Part shown: piece by piece, positions 35,056-46,280 of the stretch | Layout of the letters: each line of letters starts with the position of its first letter | Numbering within the stretch: the first letter of the stretch is position 1 | Assembly (NCBI RefSeq): GCF_900215145.1 | Contig: NZ_OBDO01000010.1 | Location: 186,001 to 250,000, forward strand | Source: Geodermatophilus sabuli | GTDB taxonomy: Bacteria; Actinomycetota; Actinomycetes; Mycobacteriales; Geodermatophilaceae | Direction: 5' to 3' | Length of the DNA stretch: 64,000 bases | Translations under genes and position numbers: made by a program | The notes under the pieces: model-generated | The model's database searches: none | Told to the model about the DNA's origin: nothing | The model's input: the letters and a program-made list of their open reading frames with translations, nothing else

Positions 35056-36017
35056 CAGGGCGTCGACTCCGCCCCGGCGCCGGACACCGCGCCCACCGGA
35101 GAGCCCGGGCCCGCCGGCTCCGCAGCCACCTCTCCGGCGTCGGCCCCGGTGGCGGCACCGGTCCCGGCCGCCGCACCCGCCGGCTCCGGCGCGTCGTCCC
35201 CGGCACCTGCCCCCGACCGCGCCGCCGGCCCGGACGGCGCGGTCCCCGACGTCCCCGCTGCGGGGACCCGCGCCGTGCCGGTGTCCCGGCTCCCGCCGGA
35301 GCCGGCAGCGGCGTCGGCCGAACCGGCCGCAGGCGCCGCCTCCACCGCCTCGTGGACGACGACCACCAGCGGTCGGCCGGCGATCGCTCCCAGCACCGCG
35401 GGGGCGCGGTCGACCGGCACCGAGACCACCACCTGCACCGTCGTCGTGGCCGTGGACAGGACGCCCTCGGCCCGGCCCGAGATCGCCTGGACCGGGGCCG
35501 CGCCGACGACGAGTGACACGTCGGAGGGGCCGCCGGCGCCGACCGTCGGGTCGGCCACCGCGTAGACGTCCACGACCTGACCGCGGACCAGGCCCGGCGG
35601 GACGTACCCGGCCTGCACCGGCAGCGCCAGCTGCACGAGCTCGGCCGGCTCCTCGAGCGACGCGCGGGGCACCAGCTCCCCGGCGCGCACGGCCCGCGCG
35701 AGCGTGCGCCCCTCCGGCTTCGTGCCGGCCGCCAGATACGCGCCCGCCGTGCCGTCGAGCCGGACGTCGACGGAGACGAGGTCCGCCGCGGTGAGGACGG
35801 TCCCGGCGGCGAGGTCCCCGGCGGCGGACCAGACCGGGACGGTGGCGTCGGCGGCGGCGACCACCCGGGCACCGAGCAGCACCGAGCCGAGCACGAGGAG
35901 GACGCCGAGGACCAGGCGGAGGTCGAGCCAGCGCGGGGGTCGGACCCGCCGCGGCACCGGGCCCGCGACCGGATCGGCCGGGTGCGGTGAGGTGGGGGCG
36001 GCGCTCGGCGAGCTCAC
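35055..36017 (-). CDS. SAF-domain (CpaB/RcpC-like) membrane protein
   Basis: Protein of 320 aa with a Pro-rich cytoplasmic start, one membrane helix (LRLVLGVLLVLGSVLLGARVV) and a SAF domain: VPVWSAAGDLAAGTVLTAADL, YLAAGTKPEGRTLARAVRAGELVP, VVDVYAVADPTV. An Ala/Gly/Ser/Pro-rich tail of about 100 aa ends it. In pilus systems CpaB/RcpC is periplasmic and supports the secretin; here only the CpaE-like partner follows. GTG 36017 has GGAGGAAC about 9 nt upstream; the longer frame to 36434 overlaps the divergent HTH gene. Confidence 0.82.
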   Translation of the reverse strand: MSSPSAAPTSPHPADPVAGPVPRRVRPPRWLDLRLVLGVLLVLGSVLLGARVVAAADATVPVWSAAGDLAAGTVLTAADLVSVDVRLDGTAGAYLAAGTKPEGRTLARAVRAGELVPRASLEEPAELVQLALPVQAGYVPPGLVRGQVVDVYAVADPTVGAGGPSDVSLVVGAAPVQAISGRAEGVLSTATTTVQVVVSVPVDRAPAVLGAIAGRPLVVVVHEAVEAAPAAGSADAAAGSGGSRDTGTARVPAAGTSGTAPSGPAARSGAGAGDDAPEPAGAAAGTGAATGADAGEVAAEPAGPGSPVGAVSGAGAESTP

Positions 36018-36115
36018 GGCCAGTGGTTCCTCCGGACTCGGATCGTCGTCGACGACCTCGTTGGGTGACGGTCGGACGCAGATGATGCGGCACGGACGCG
36101 TATCGCCGCAGTCGC

Positions 36116-36139
36116 CGTCCACACGTTCGGGTGTGGACG
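36116..36139. promoter_or_regulatory. Inverted repeat, candidate operator
   Basis: CGTCCACAC (36116-36124), a 6-nt spacer and GTGTGGACG (36131-36139) form a perfect 9-bp dyad between the divergent SAF gene (start 36017) and HTH gene (start 36198). The HTH protein itself is a natural candidate binder. Confidence 0.5.
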
Positions 36140-36197
36140 ACGCGCATGCCACCCGGACGGGGCTGCCAGACTGTGCGGGACCGGACGGAGAGACCCG

Positions 36198-36491
36198 ATG
36201 CCCACACCGCGCTTCCTGACCCTCGACGACGTCGCCGAGATCCTCAACGTGTCGTGGTCGCAGGCCTACGCGCTCGTCCGCCGCAAGGAGCTCATCGCCA
36301 TCCAGATCGGCGGCCGCGGCCAGTGGCGCGTGGAGGTCGACGAGCTGGAGCGGTTCATCCAGCAGAAGTACGCCGAGGCGCGCGCCGGCACCGTCCCCGA
36401 GCGGCCCGCCGTCCCCGACGGGTCCGGCGAGCACCCGGAGCAGGACGTCGCGAGCACGCCGTCGGCCACGGGCGGTCGCCGCCGGCGCTGA
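36198..36491 (+). CDS. Excisionase/MerR-type helix-turn-helix protein
   Basis: Protein of 97 aa. Residues 5-58 form a winged HTH: FLTLDDVAEILNVSWSQAYA, LVRRKELIAIQIGGRGQWRV and EVDELERFIQQKY. The rest is a polar, Arg-tipped tail (GGRRRR). Such proteins are small DNA binders widely kept in actinobacteria and need not be linked to phage. GGAGAGACCCG precedes the ATG. A dyad lies 59 bp upstream of its start. Confidence 0.85.
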   Translation: MPTPRFLTLDDVAEILNVSWSQAYALVRRKELIAIQIGGRGQWRVEVDELERFIQQKYAEARAGTVPERPAVPDGSGEHPEQDVASTPSATGGRRRR

Positions 36492-36497
36492 GCACGG

Positions 36498-37067
36498 TCA
36501 GTCCAGGCCCGGGGTCAGGGTCCGCACCACCGCGACCGCCGGGAGCACCACCGCCCGTACGCCCCGCACCGCGCCGGCACGTCGTGGCTGGTCCACGTCG
36601 TGCTCCGCCAGTTCCACGTAGTCCGCTCCCACCCCGTCGACGGTGCCGCCGTACACGGAGCCGTCGTCGAGGACCACCTGGACGACGGCCCGGTCGCGGG
36701 CCAGCCCGCGCAGCGCCCGCCGCAGGTCGAGCCGGCCGCGCACCGCCCTCTCCGGCTCCGGCAGCGCCGTGGCCCGTCCCAGTCCGGCGACCGAGCGCAC
36801 CGCCGCGAGCGCCACGAGCACCTCCCGCCGGCCGTCGTCGACCAGCAGGAGCCAGTCGCTGCCGACGTCCGCGAGCGTCCCTGCCACGTCCCCGGCACCG
36901 CGGCAGCGCACCGCGATGCGCATGCCCGCCGATCCGGCCACGCGCTCTGCGAATCGGACCGCGCCGAGCTCCGCGCGACGGCGGGATCCGTCCTCGGCCC
37001 GTTCGGCCGCCGTCTCCGCCGCCTCGAACTCGGCCGCCAGGTCGGCGAACAACTGCTGCCAGCGCAT
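36498..37067 (-). CDS. Conserved hypothetical protein, 189 aa
   Basis: No recognised family name. The N-terminus is an acidic helix (MRWQQLFADLAAEFEAAETA). The rest is mostly beta with two similar blocks, GDVAGTLADVGSDWLLLVDDGRREVLVALAAV and DGSVYGGTVDGVGADYVELAEHD, reminiscent of Sm/LSm-type small barrels. The RLDLRRALRGLARDRAVV linker is basic. Soluble, with no signal or catalytic motif. A strong ribosome binding site AAGGAGGTG precedes the ATG by 6 nt; the longer frame upstream is rejected. Stops 6 bp from the convergent HTH gene. Confidence 0.75.
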   Translation of the reverse strand: MRWQQLFADLAAEFEAAETAAERAEDGSRRRAELGAVRFAERVAGSAGMRIAVRCRGAGDVAGTLADVGSDWLLLVDDGRREVLVALAAVRSVAGLGRATALPEPERAVRGRLDLRRALRGLARDRAVVQVVLDDGSVYGGTVDGVGADYVELAEHDVDQPRRAGAVRGVRAVVLPAVAVVRTLTPGLD

Positions 37068-37107
37068 CCCCGCACCTCCTTCGCTCAGGGTAGATCGATG
37101 TTGACCC

Positions 37108-37136
37108 TTGCGTTTGCTTGCGTTTGCTTGCTTTAG
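37108..37136 (+). repeat. Tandem 10-bp repeats before the LysM gene
   Basis: TTGCGTTTGC occurs twice without gap (37108-37127), followed by the partial copy TTGCTTTAG. The period equals one helical turn and the tract is AT-rich for this genome. It lies in the 102-bp divergent region and could be a stacked regulator site or part of the promoter (TTTAGT/TAGTCT as -10). Confidence 0.5.
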
Positions 37137-37169
37137 TCTCGCTCTAGTTCGCGTTGACGAGGAGGAGAC

Positions 37170-38036
37170 ATGTCGATCCGGCGCCTGCTGGGAACGGCCG
37201 TGGCGATGGCTGCCGTCGCGGTCGCGCTGGGCGCGGTCACGCCCGACCTCGGCGCGATCGCCGCGTACGGCCTCGATCTGCAGCGGGACATCGACGTCCG
37301 GGGGGCGGAGACGCTCCTGCTCGCCGGCGTCGCCGCGGTCGCCTGGGGCGTCTGGGCGTGGGGGGTCCTGGGCCTGCTGCTCACCGCCGCATCCGCGGCG
37401 CCAGGCGTGGCCGGCTCCGTCGCCCGCGCGGTCACCCGCCGCCTGCTCCCCGCCGGCGCTCGACGCGCCGCCGCCGTGGCGCTCGGCGTCGGGCTGGTCG
37501 CCGGGGCGCCGCTGCTGACCGCATGCGGCCCGGGCGCCGCACACGCCGGCCCGGCCGCAGCCACGCCTGCGGCGGTCGACCGGCCGACGCTCCCCCCGAC
37601 CGCCGCGGACTGGCCCAGCCAGGTCGCCGACTGGCCCACGGCGCCGGCATCCACACCCGCACCCACAGCCGGAGCACCGGCGGCGACGCCGCCCCCCACA
37701 GCGCTCCCAACCACAGCGCTCCCAACCACAGCGCCGCCGACCACAGCGCCCCCGACCGCGGCACCGCCGTCGTCACCGGACGTCGCCGCCCTGACCGCAC
37801 CCGGGGCCGTCCCCGACTGGCCGATGCCGGCACCCGGTTCCCGCGTGGTCCTCCGCGGCGAGTGCCTCTGGGACATCGCGACCGCCGACCTGCGGCAGCG
37901 CACCGGGCGCAGCCCGATCGGCAGCGAGGTCGCGGCGGCCGTCCACGCCTGGTGGCAGGCGAACGCCGCGGTCATCGGTCCGGACCCCGACGTCCTGCTG
38001 CCCGGTCAGGTCCTGCGGCCGCCCGCGGCGCCGTGA
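37170..38036 (+). CDS. LysM-domain membrane protein
   Basis: Protein of 288 aa. Two or three hydrophobic segments (to about residue 120) are followed by a Pro/Thr-rich spacer with TALPTTAPPT repeats and a C-terminal LysM-like domain: SRVVLRGECLWDIATADL, a helix, then PDVLLPGQVLRPP. It should sit in the membrane and reach into peptidoglycan. GAGGAGGAGAC gives a strong ribosome binding site. Its stop overlaps a possible start of the next gene as GTGA. Confidence 0.85.
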   Translation: MSIRRLLGTAVAMAAVAVALGAVTPDLGAIAAYGLDLQRDIDVRGAETLLLAGVAAVAWGVWAWGVLGLLLTAASAAPGVAGSVARAVTRRLLPAGARRAAAVALGVGLVAGAPLLTACGPGAAHAGPAAATPAAVDRPTLPPTAADWPSQVADWPTAPASTPAPTAGAPAATPPPTALPTTALPTTAPPTTAPPTAAPPSSPDVAALTAPGAVPDWPMPAPGSRVVLRGECLWDIATADLRQRTGRSPIGSEVAAAVHAWWQANAAVIGPDPDVLLPGQVLRPPAAP

Positions 38037-38080
38037 CCGCCCCCTGCATCCCCGACCGCACCCCGAGCACCGGAGCCACG

Positions 38081-38647
38081 ATGACCGCGTCCCTGTCCCC
38101 CACCACGTCGCCCGACGCCGAGCCCCGGCCCCTGACGGCCGCCACGCTGCGCCTGGTCGTCGTCCCGACCCCGCAGCCGCCACTGGACGACGAACCGGTC
38201 CGCCGGCTGGTCCGGCCGGGTGTGGCGGGGCCGCGCCCGACGCACCGCCCCGGTCCGCGCCCTCGCCCGGAGAGCCGTCCGGCCGGGTACCCGGCCGGCT
38301 TCGGGCCCGCGTGGTCCGCGCGCGCCGAGCTGCCCGATCCGCACGTGGCCGGACGGCGACTGCTCGTGCTCACCTTGGAGGCGCTGGCCGGGCGTCGTCC
38401 GCTCACGCAGGTCCAGCCGCTGACGTCGGTCGGGGTGTTCGCCGCGTTGAGCAGCGGGCGTCGTCCCCGGTGGTGCTCCGGCGGCACCGCCCCGGTGCTG
38501 CTGGGCCGGGTGCACGTGTGCGAGCCGGTCGACGGAGTCGCCGAGGTCACCGCCGTGGCACGTCGCTCCGGCCGCGCGCACGCCGTGGCCGCCCGGCTGG
38601 AGGGCATCGACGGCCGGTGGCGCTGCACGGCGCTGCAGATCGGCTGA
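38081..38647 (+). CDS. Rv3235-family protein
   Basis: Protein of 188 aa. A Pro/Arg-rich disordered half (to about 75) precedes a compact domain: VAGRRLLVLTLEALAGRRPLTQVQPLTSV, LLGRVHVCEPVDGVAEVTAV, AARLEGIDGRWRCTALQIG. This fits the Rv3235/DUF6459-like family often found near secA; a SecA-related accessory role is a guess from position. ATG 38081 has GGAG at 6 nt; GTG 38033, overlapping the LysM stop as GTGA, is the alternative start and would add 16 residues. Confidence 0.78.
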   Translation: MTASLSPTTSPDAEPRPLTAATLRLVVVPTPQPPLDDEPVRRLVRPGVAGPRPTHRPGPRPRPESRPAGYPAGFGPAWSARAELPDPHVAGRRLLVLTLEALAGRRPLTQVQPLTSVGVFAALSSGRRPRWCSGGTAPVLLGRVHVCEPVDGVAEVTAVARRSGRAHAVAARLEGIDGRWRCTALQIG

Positions 38648-38674
38648 GGGCGGGACCCGCCGGAGCCGAACACG

Positions 38675-38711
38675 ACGACGCCCCCACCGGGAGGACCGGC
38701 GGGGGCGTCGT
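38675..38711. terminator. Hairpin between convergent Rv3235-like gene and secA
   Basis: ACGACGCCCCC (38675-38685) and GGGGGCGTCGT (38701-38711) form a perfect 11-bp stem with a 15-nt loop that has an inner ACCGG/CCGG pair. It can act on both strands. Confidence 0.65.
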
Positions 38712-38768
38712 GGCCCCGTCCAGGGCACCACCACCGCGAGCCTGCGAGCGGCGGGGACGACGGGGTCC
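38712..38768 (-). repeat. Post-stop nested hairpin repeat behind secA
   Basis: Outer arms GGCCCCGTC (38712-38720) and GACGGGGTCC (38759-38768) enclose the family core GAGCCTGCGAGCGG (38738-38751). The element starts a few nt after the secA stop, with the same orientation relative to its gene as the copies behind rhlE and sahH. Confidence 0.65.
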
Positions 38769-38772
38769 TTCC

Positions 38773-41838
<3,066 letters not shown>

Positions 41839-41845
41839 GCATCCC

Positions 41846-41851
41846 AGAGTA
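41846..41851 (-). promoter_or_regulatory. -10 box of a predicted leaderless promoter (secA)
   Basis: TACTCT on the minus strand is followed by 7 nt and GTG 41838. No Shine-Dalgarno sequence is available in that space. Confidence 0.5.
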
Positions 41852-41897
41852 GGCGGCGTCCGCGGCGGGACCCGCGGTTGACGGTGACAATCCCCGG

Positions 41898-42290
41898 GTG
41901 GCGCGCGACGTGGACAACCTGGGCCCCGGCCTGCTCACCTTCCTCACCGAACGGCACCTGGCCACACTCACCACGCTGCGTGCCGACGGCAGTCCGCACG
42001 TCGTCCCGGTCGGGGTGACCTACGACGCCGCCACCCGCACCGCCCGGGTCATCACCTCGGGGACCTCCGCCAAGGCCCGCCACGTACGGGACGGGCAGGC
42101 CCGGGTCGCCGTCTGCCAGGTCGACGGACGCCGGTGGGTGACCCTCGAGGGCATGGCTGTGGTGCGCGAGGACCCCACGTCGGTGGCCGACGCCGAGGCC
42201 CGCTACGCCCGCCGCTACCGCACACCGCGGGAGAACCCCGCCCGCGTCGTCATCGAGATCTCGGTCGACCGCGTGCTGGGCAACGCGTGA
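41898..42290 (+). CDS. PPOX-class F420/FMN-dependent enzyme
   Basis: Split-barrel flavin or F420 protein of 130 aa, similar to Rv1155-type enzymes. It has [23 protein letters not shown] (first strand pair), [18 protein letters not shown] and [14 protein letters not shown]. Subgroup TIGR03618-like is plausible; substrate unknown. GACAAT lies 6 nt before the GTG start, again suggesting little or no leader. The next gene begins 4 nt after its stop. Confidence 0.83.
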   Translation: MARDVDNLGPGLLTFLTERHLATLTTLRADGSPHVVPVGVTYDAATRTARVITSGTSAKARHVRDGQARVAVCQVDGRRWVTLEGMAVVREDPTSVADAEARYARRYRTPRENPARVVIEISVDRVLGNA

Positions 42291-42294
42291 CCAT

Positions 42295-42876
42295 GTGGTG
42301 GTGAGCGACCTCCCTCCCAGCGGCCTCGACCTCACCGGCATCGACCTGACCCGCGAGCTGGTGCGCACCGAACGGCTGGTGTTGCGTCCCCACCGGCCCG
42401 ACGACGAGGACGCCGTCTTCGCCGCCTGCCAGGATCCGGAGATCCAGCGGTGGATCACCGCCATCCAGCTGCCCTACACGCGGGAGCAGGCGCGGGTCTG
42501 GGTGTCGGAGGTCGCGCCGGGCGAGCGCACGGCGGAGCGCGGCATGCCGATGGTGGTCGAGGCCGGTGGTCGGTTGGTCGGCTCGGCGGGGGTGCACCTC
42601 CGGGACGGGCGTCTGGGACCCGAGATCGGTTACTGGACGGCGCCGTGGGCCCGGGGCCACGGCTACGCCACCGAGGCCGCGCATGCCCTGGCCGAATGGG
42701 CGCTGGGCCTGGGCGCACCCCGGGTGCACCTGGTCGCGGACGTGGACAACACCGCGTCGCAGGCCGTCGCCGTGCGGGCCGGCTTCCGGCGGGAGGGGCT
42801 GGTGCGTTCGTGCCTGGACCGGCGGGACGGCACCCGCGGGGACGCGGTGCTGTTCGGCCGCGTGGCCGGAGACTGA
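42295..42876 (+). CDS. GNAT N-acetyltransferase (RimJ/RimL-like)
   Basis: Protein of 193 aa of the Acetyltransf_3 group. RTERLVLRPHRPDDEDAVFA opens the fold, and GYWTAPWARGHGYATEAAHA contains the acetyl-CoA loop (R-G-H-G-Y/A). NTASQAVAVRAGFRREGLVRS is the usual C-terminal helix-strand. It modifies an amino group of a protein or small molecule. Three consecutive GTG codons (42295, 42298, 42301) could start it. Probably cotranscribed with the PPOX gene. Confidence 0.88.
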   Translation: MVVSDLPPSGLDLTGIDLTRELVRTERLVLRPHRPDDEDAVFAACQDPEIQRWITAIQLPYTREQARVWVSEVAPGERTAERGMPMVVEAGGRLVGSAGVHLRDGRLGPEIGYWTAPWARGHGYATEAAHALAEWALGLGAPRVHLVADVDNTASQAVAVRAGFRREGLVRSCLDRRDGTRGDAVLFGRVAGD

Positions 42877-42910
42877 CCGCGCGGCGGAGGCCGGCCGCCG
42901 ACGGCCCGGG

Positions 42911-42945
42911 CGGCGGGCGGGGCACCACCGGCGCCCCGCCCGCCG
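42911..42945. terminator. Bidirectional terminator hairpin
   Basis: CGGCGGGCGGGGC (42911-42923) pairs perfectly with GCCCCGCCCGCCG (42933-42945) over 13 bp with a 9-nt loop, between the stops of convergent GNAT and hpf genes. Confidence 0.75.
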
Positions 42946-42950
42946 GACGA

Positions 42951-43622
42951 TCAGAGGGGCGCCGCCGCGGGCTGGGCGGGCGACCGGACGGCTTCGCCGT
43001 CCAGGGGTGCGTCGACGAGCCGGATCAGGCCGTAGTCGTAGGCATGGCGGCGGTAGACGACCGTCGGCTTGCCGGTGTCGGCGCACTGGAAGAGGAAGAA
43101 GTCGTGCCCGACCAGTTCCATCTCGTGGAGGGCCTGGTCGACGGTCATCGGGATCGCCGGGTGGTGCTTCTCCCGGACGACGCGGCCGGGCAGGTGCTCG
43201 TCGAGGTCGGTGACGTGCGGCCCCTCGGCGAGCTGGCGCTCGCGGTCGAGCGCGCCCAGGACGTCGGTGTCGGCGCCGCCGACGCGGACCGTGGCGGGGG
43301 TGCGCCGGCCGTGGTGCACCCGGCGGCGGTCGGCCGCCTTGCGCAGCCGGTGTTCCAGCTTGCCGGCGGCCAGGTCGAGCCCGGAGTAGAAGTCCGGGGC
43401 GCTGGCCTCGGCCCGGATGACGGGGCCCTTGCCCCGGAGGGTGATCTCCACGCGCTGGCACTGCGAGGACTGGCGCGGGTTCTTCTCGTGGAAGAGCTCC
43501 ACGTCGACGCGGAGGATCTTCAGCTTGCCATCGAAACGTTCGAGCGAGCCGACCTTGTCCTCGACGTGCTGTCGGTAGTGATCGGGGACTTCGACGTTGC
43601 GGCCACGGACCACGATCTCCAT
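42951..43622 (-). CDS. hpf: Long-form ribosome hibernation promoting factor
   Basis: Protein of 223 aa that dimerises 70S ribosomes in stationary phase. The N-terminal S30AE domain runs MEIVVRGRNVEVPDHYRQHV, KVGSLERFDGKLKILRVDVEL to about residue 110. After a charged linker the C-terminal dimerisation domain includes KHHPAIPMTVDQALHEMELV and HDFFLFQCADTGKPTVVYRR. GGGAGGTCTC precedes the ATG. It sits between secA and comF as in mycobacteria. Confidence 0.95.
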   Translation of the reverse strand: MEIVVRGRNVEVPDHYRQHVEDKVGSLERFDGKLKILRVDVELFHEKNPRQSSQCQRVEITLRGKGPVIRAEASAPDFYSGLDLAAGKLEHRLRKAADRRRVHHGRRTPATVRVGGADTDVLGALDRERQLAEGPHVTDLDEHLPGRVVREKHHPAIPMTVDQALHEMELVGHDFFLFQCADTGKPTVVYRRHAYDYGLIRLVDAPLDGEAVRSPAQPAAAPL

Positions 43623-43660
43623 GAGACCTCCCGGTAGGACGGGCTGTGATCGGCTCCACG

Positions 43661-44440
43661 CTAGTCGCCGTTCGCGGGTCCCGACAGTCGGCCCCGGGAA
43701 CCACGGGCACCCGGCCGCGCGACCGCGACCCGGCCCCGCCGGGAGCCCGGGCGTGGGGTGGCGGCGACCACCGCGGCGAGCACCGGCGGGCCGGAGGCAG
43801 GGGTCAGGTCGGCCAGCTGCGCCGCGGCCTCCGTGAGCGTCGCCCCGCTGGTCACGACGTCGTCGACCAGGACCAGGACGACGTCCGGAGGCCGCGGCGG
43901 CAGGTCGCGGCGCATCGCGAACGTGCCCGCCAGGTTCGTCCGCCGCTGCGTCGCCGACAGGCCGGCGGAGTCGCGAGCCCTACCGGAGCGCTGCAGCAAC
44001 CGGGCCTCGGACGCCGGCAGGCCGGCGCTGCGCAGCTCGGTGACCGCCCGGCCGGTCAACTCCCGGACGTGGTCCCGGCCGCGGGCGCGCAGTGCGGCCC
44101 GCGCGCTGGGCACCGGGACGAGCCAGACCGGCCCCGGCACGGCGGGCAGGCCGGCCAGGACGCCCGCGACCGCGAGCGCCAGCGCGGCACCCAGCGGCCG
44201 GGCGAGCTCCGCGCGGCCCCGCTCCTTGAACGCGTTGACCACGGGGCGCACCGGACCGGCGTAGGCGCCCGCGGCCACCGTCGGCGGGAAGCCCGCCGGA
44301 AAGCGCCGCGGCTGGGCCAGGCGCGGCGCGGCGAGCAGCGCCGCGCACCGCCGGCAGAGCACCGCTCCGGGCAGCTCGCACCCGGCGCACAGCCGCGGCA
44401 GCAGCAGGTCGGCCAGCGCCGCGAGCAGGCCGCCGTCCAC
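43661..44440 (-). CDS. comF: ComF-family phosphoribosyltransferase
   Basis: Protein of 259 aa. An N-terminal zinc ribbon (CAGCE...CRRCAALL) precedes a type I phosphoribosyltransferase domain with AYAGPVRPVVNAFKERGRAE, LVPVPSARAALRARGRDHVR, Q-R-R-T-N-L and the PRPP loop VLVDDVVTSGATL. In naturally competent species ComF helps DNA uptake; in actinobacteria the role is unclear. The GTG start gives MDGGLLAAL. Confidence 0.9.
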   Translation of the reverse strand: MDGGLLAALADLLLPRLCAGCELPGAVLCRRCAALLAAPRLAQPRRFPAGFPPTVAAGAYAGPVRPVVNAFKERGRAELARPLGAALALAVAGVLAGLPAVPGPVWLVPVPSARAALRARGRDHVRELTGRAVTELRSAGLPASEARLLQRSGRARDSAGLSATQRRTNLAGTFAMRRDLPPRPPDVVLVLVDDVVTSGATLTEAAAQLADLTPASGPPVLAAVVAATPRPGSRRGRVAVARPGARGSRGRLSGPANGD

Positions 44441-44497
44441 CGCTCCAGCGTTCCGGTCGCGCTCCGAGGCCGCCAGGACTCCCAGCCGCTTGTGGAT

Positions 44498-44529
44498 GGC
44501 CCCGTCGAGGGGTGAGGGGGACGGGGTCC
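44498..44529 (-). repeat. Short post-stop hairpin repeat behind lpqB
   Basis: GGCCCCGTC (44498-44506) pairs with GACGGGGTCC (44520-44529), the same outer arms as the secA element, but the central core is missing. It begins 5 nt after the lpqB stop, so it looks like a reduced family member or a plain terminator. Confidence 0.55.
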
Positions 44530-44534
44530 TCCTC

Positions 44535-46280
44535 CTATGCCGGGTAGAAGGGCTCGTTCCCCGGCAGCGGCTGCTCGCCGCGGATCAGCGTGACCCAGGT
44601 GCCCCCGGCCACCTGCCACTGCCAGATCGTGCCGCCGGCGCTCACCAGCGGGGGCAGGCCCGGGGCCGCCGCCACCCGCATGGGCTGGCTGGGCAGCCCG
44701 GACGTCGGCACGGCGGCCAGTCCCCAGCCGTCCACCCCGACCGTGTAGGGGACGATGCGGTCCTCGCCGGCGTCCCCGGCCAGCACCAGCAGGCTGCCCG
44801 CCGTCCGCCACGCCACGTCGGCCACCGACGACAGCGTCGGCGCCACCGCGCGCAGGTCGCGCAGCGCCACCGGACCCTCGTCGGAGCGCACGACGGTGCC
44901 GACGTAGACGCTCTCCCGCTGCCCGTCGTCGACGACCACGGCCGCGCGGACGCCGTCCGGCGACAGCTGCAGCACGGTGGCCCGTCCCAGCCCGGGCAGC
45001 GTGGGCGCGTTGACCGGCTGCGGGGTGCCGCCGGTCGGCACCCGCACCACCGCCCCGCCGTCCCGGACCAGCCAGAACTCCCCGCGGGTCGCGGCCACCG
45101 TCGGCTCGCTGAGGCTGCCGCCCGACAGCACCGGCGTGAGGTCCCCGCCGTACCCGCCGGCCAGCAGGGTCGCCTGCCCGTCGCGCTCGGTGGTGCCGAC
45201 CATCGCCGAGGGCTCGCCGGTGCGCCGGTCGGTGGCGACCGCGGCGCTGGTGAGGGCGTAGGCGCCGGTGCCGGCCGGGCCGGGCGCCGGGGCGTTCTCC
45301 ACCGTCCGGAGCGCGCCGGCGTCGACGTAGTGGCCCACCGCGCCGACCGGGACGGTGTCGGGGTCGAACGCCGACCACGTGTCGGTCGACTGCACCGGGG
45401 TCCCGTCCTCGATGCGCAGCGGCTCGCCGTCCACCAGGATCTCCACCGAGCTGACCGGCAGCTGCTCGAGGGTCCACACCAGCTGGGCGGAGAGCTCGGC
45501 GAGCCGGGACGGCGGCGCGTCGCCCACCCCCGTCAGGTCGACGGTGACCGCCTGGGCCGAGACGGTGACGGTGCTGCGCAGCGAGACGCCGGCCAGCTCG
45601 TTGCGGACGCCGGCCGCCAGCGCCGCGGACGCCCCGTCGAGCATCCGCTCGACCAGCACCGTCGGCTGCGCCTCCCCGGTGATCAGGTACCGCGGGTCGG
45701 GCACCACCCGCTGCCCGGTCGGGTCCAGGAAGTAGAGGTCCCGCCGCTCGTAGAGCCGCTCGAAGTCCGGCTCGAGGACGAGCAGGCCGTCCGGTGGGTT
45801 GGTGATCCGCCACTCCCCCTCGACCTCGGCGAGCGTGAACTCCAGGCTGTAGACCTCCTGCGCGCCCACCGCGAACACCCCGCGCTGGTCGATCGTGCCG
45901 ACCAGGCTCGCGGTGACGACGACCGAGCCCGCGTCGGTGGTGACCGTCGCGTAGTCCTGGCCCAGCACGGTGATGCCCGCCTCGTCCGACCACGCGCTGG
46001 CCACCTCCGGCGCGAGGTGCTCCCGGGCCACCGGGTGGCCGCGGACGGTGCTGGCCCCGGCGTCGAGGAAGCCGCGCACGATCTCCTCCGGGGTCGCGCC
46101 CGGCTCGGGTGACAGCGGCTCGATCCCGACGGCGCCGTCCTGACGCGTCGGGGCCTGGGTGATCTGCACCGTGGGCGAGCTCGACGGCACCGTCGAGCAC
46201 GCGGTCAACGGGGCCAGCAGGACGGCGGCCAGGACCGCGAGCCGCCGCCCCGTGCCCCGGAACGGCGCGGAGCGCGTCAC
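44535..46280 (-). CDS. lpqB: Lipoprotein LpqB
   Basis: Envelope lipoprotein of 581 aa that modulates MtrAB signalling in mycobacteria. The signal peptide ends in the lipobox LTAC (Cys28). A GerMN-like region follows (GATPEEIVRGFLDAGASTV; LVERMLDGASAALAAGVRN), then a C-terminal beta-propeller with repeats such as LGRATVLQLSPDGVRAAVVV. GTG 46280 overlaps the mtrB stop by 4 bp (GTGA). The length matches the mycobacterial protein, as I recall it. Confidence 0.95.
   Translation of the reverse strand: MTRSAPFRGTGRRLAVLAAVLLAPLTACSTVPSSSPTVQITQAPTRQDGAVGIEPLSPEPGATPEEIVRGFLDAGASTVRGHPVAREHLAPEVASAWSDEAGITVLGQDYATVTTDAGSVVVTASLVGTIDQRGVFAVGAQEVYSLEFTLAEVEGEWRITNPPDGLLVLEPDFERLYERRDLYFLDPTGQRVVPDPRYLITGEAQPTVLVERMLDGASAALAAGVRNELAGVSLRSTVTVSAQAVTVDLTGVGDAPPSRLAELSAQLVWTLEQLPVSSVEILVDGEPLRIEDGTPVQSTDTWSAFDPDTVPVGAVGHYVDAGALRTVENAPAPGPAGTGAYALTSAAVATDRRTGEPSAMVGTTERDGQATLLAGGYGGDLTPVLSGGSLSEPTVAATRGEFWLVRDGGAVVRVPTGGTPQPVNAPTLPGLGRATVLQLSPDGVRAAVVVDDGQRESVYVGTVVRSDEGPVALRDLRAVAPTLSSVADVAWRTAGSLLVLAGDAGEDRIVPYTVGVDGWGLAAVPTSGLPSQPMRVAAAPGLPPLVSAGGTIWQWQVAGGTWVTLIRGEQPLPGNEPFYPA

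Noticed and set aside
31427..35794. A 1455-aa open frame on the plus strand
   Set aside because: It runs opposite DUF6912, the WS/DGAT protein and the CpaE/SAF pair, which all show family motifs; the frame is a composition artefact.
36198..36491. Phage excisionase marking an integrated element
   Set aside because: No integrase, attachment repeats or phage genes flank it; such HTH proteins are ordinary in actinobacteria.
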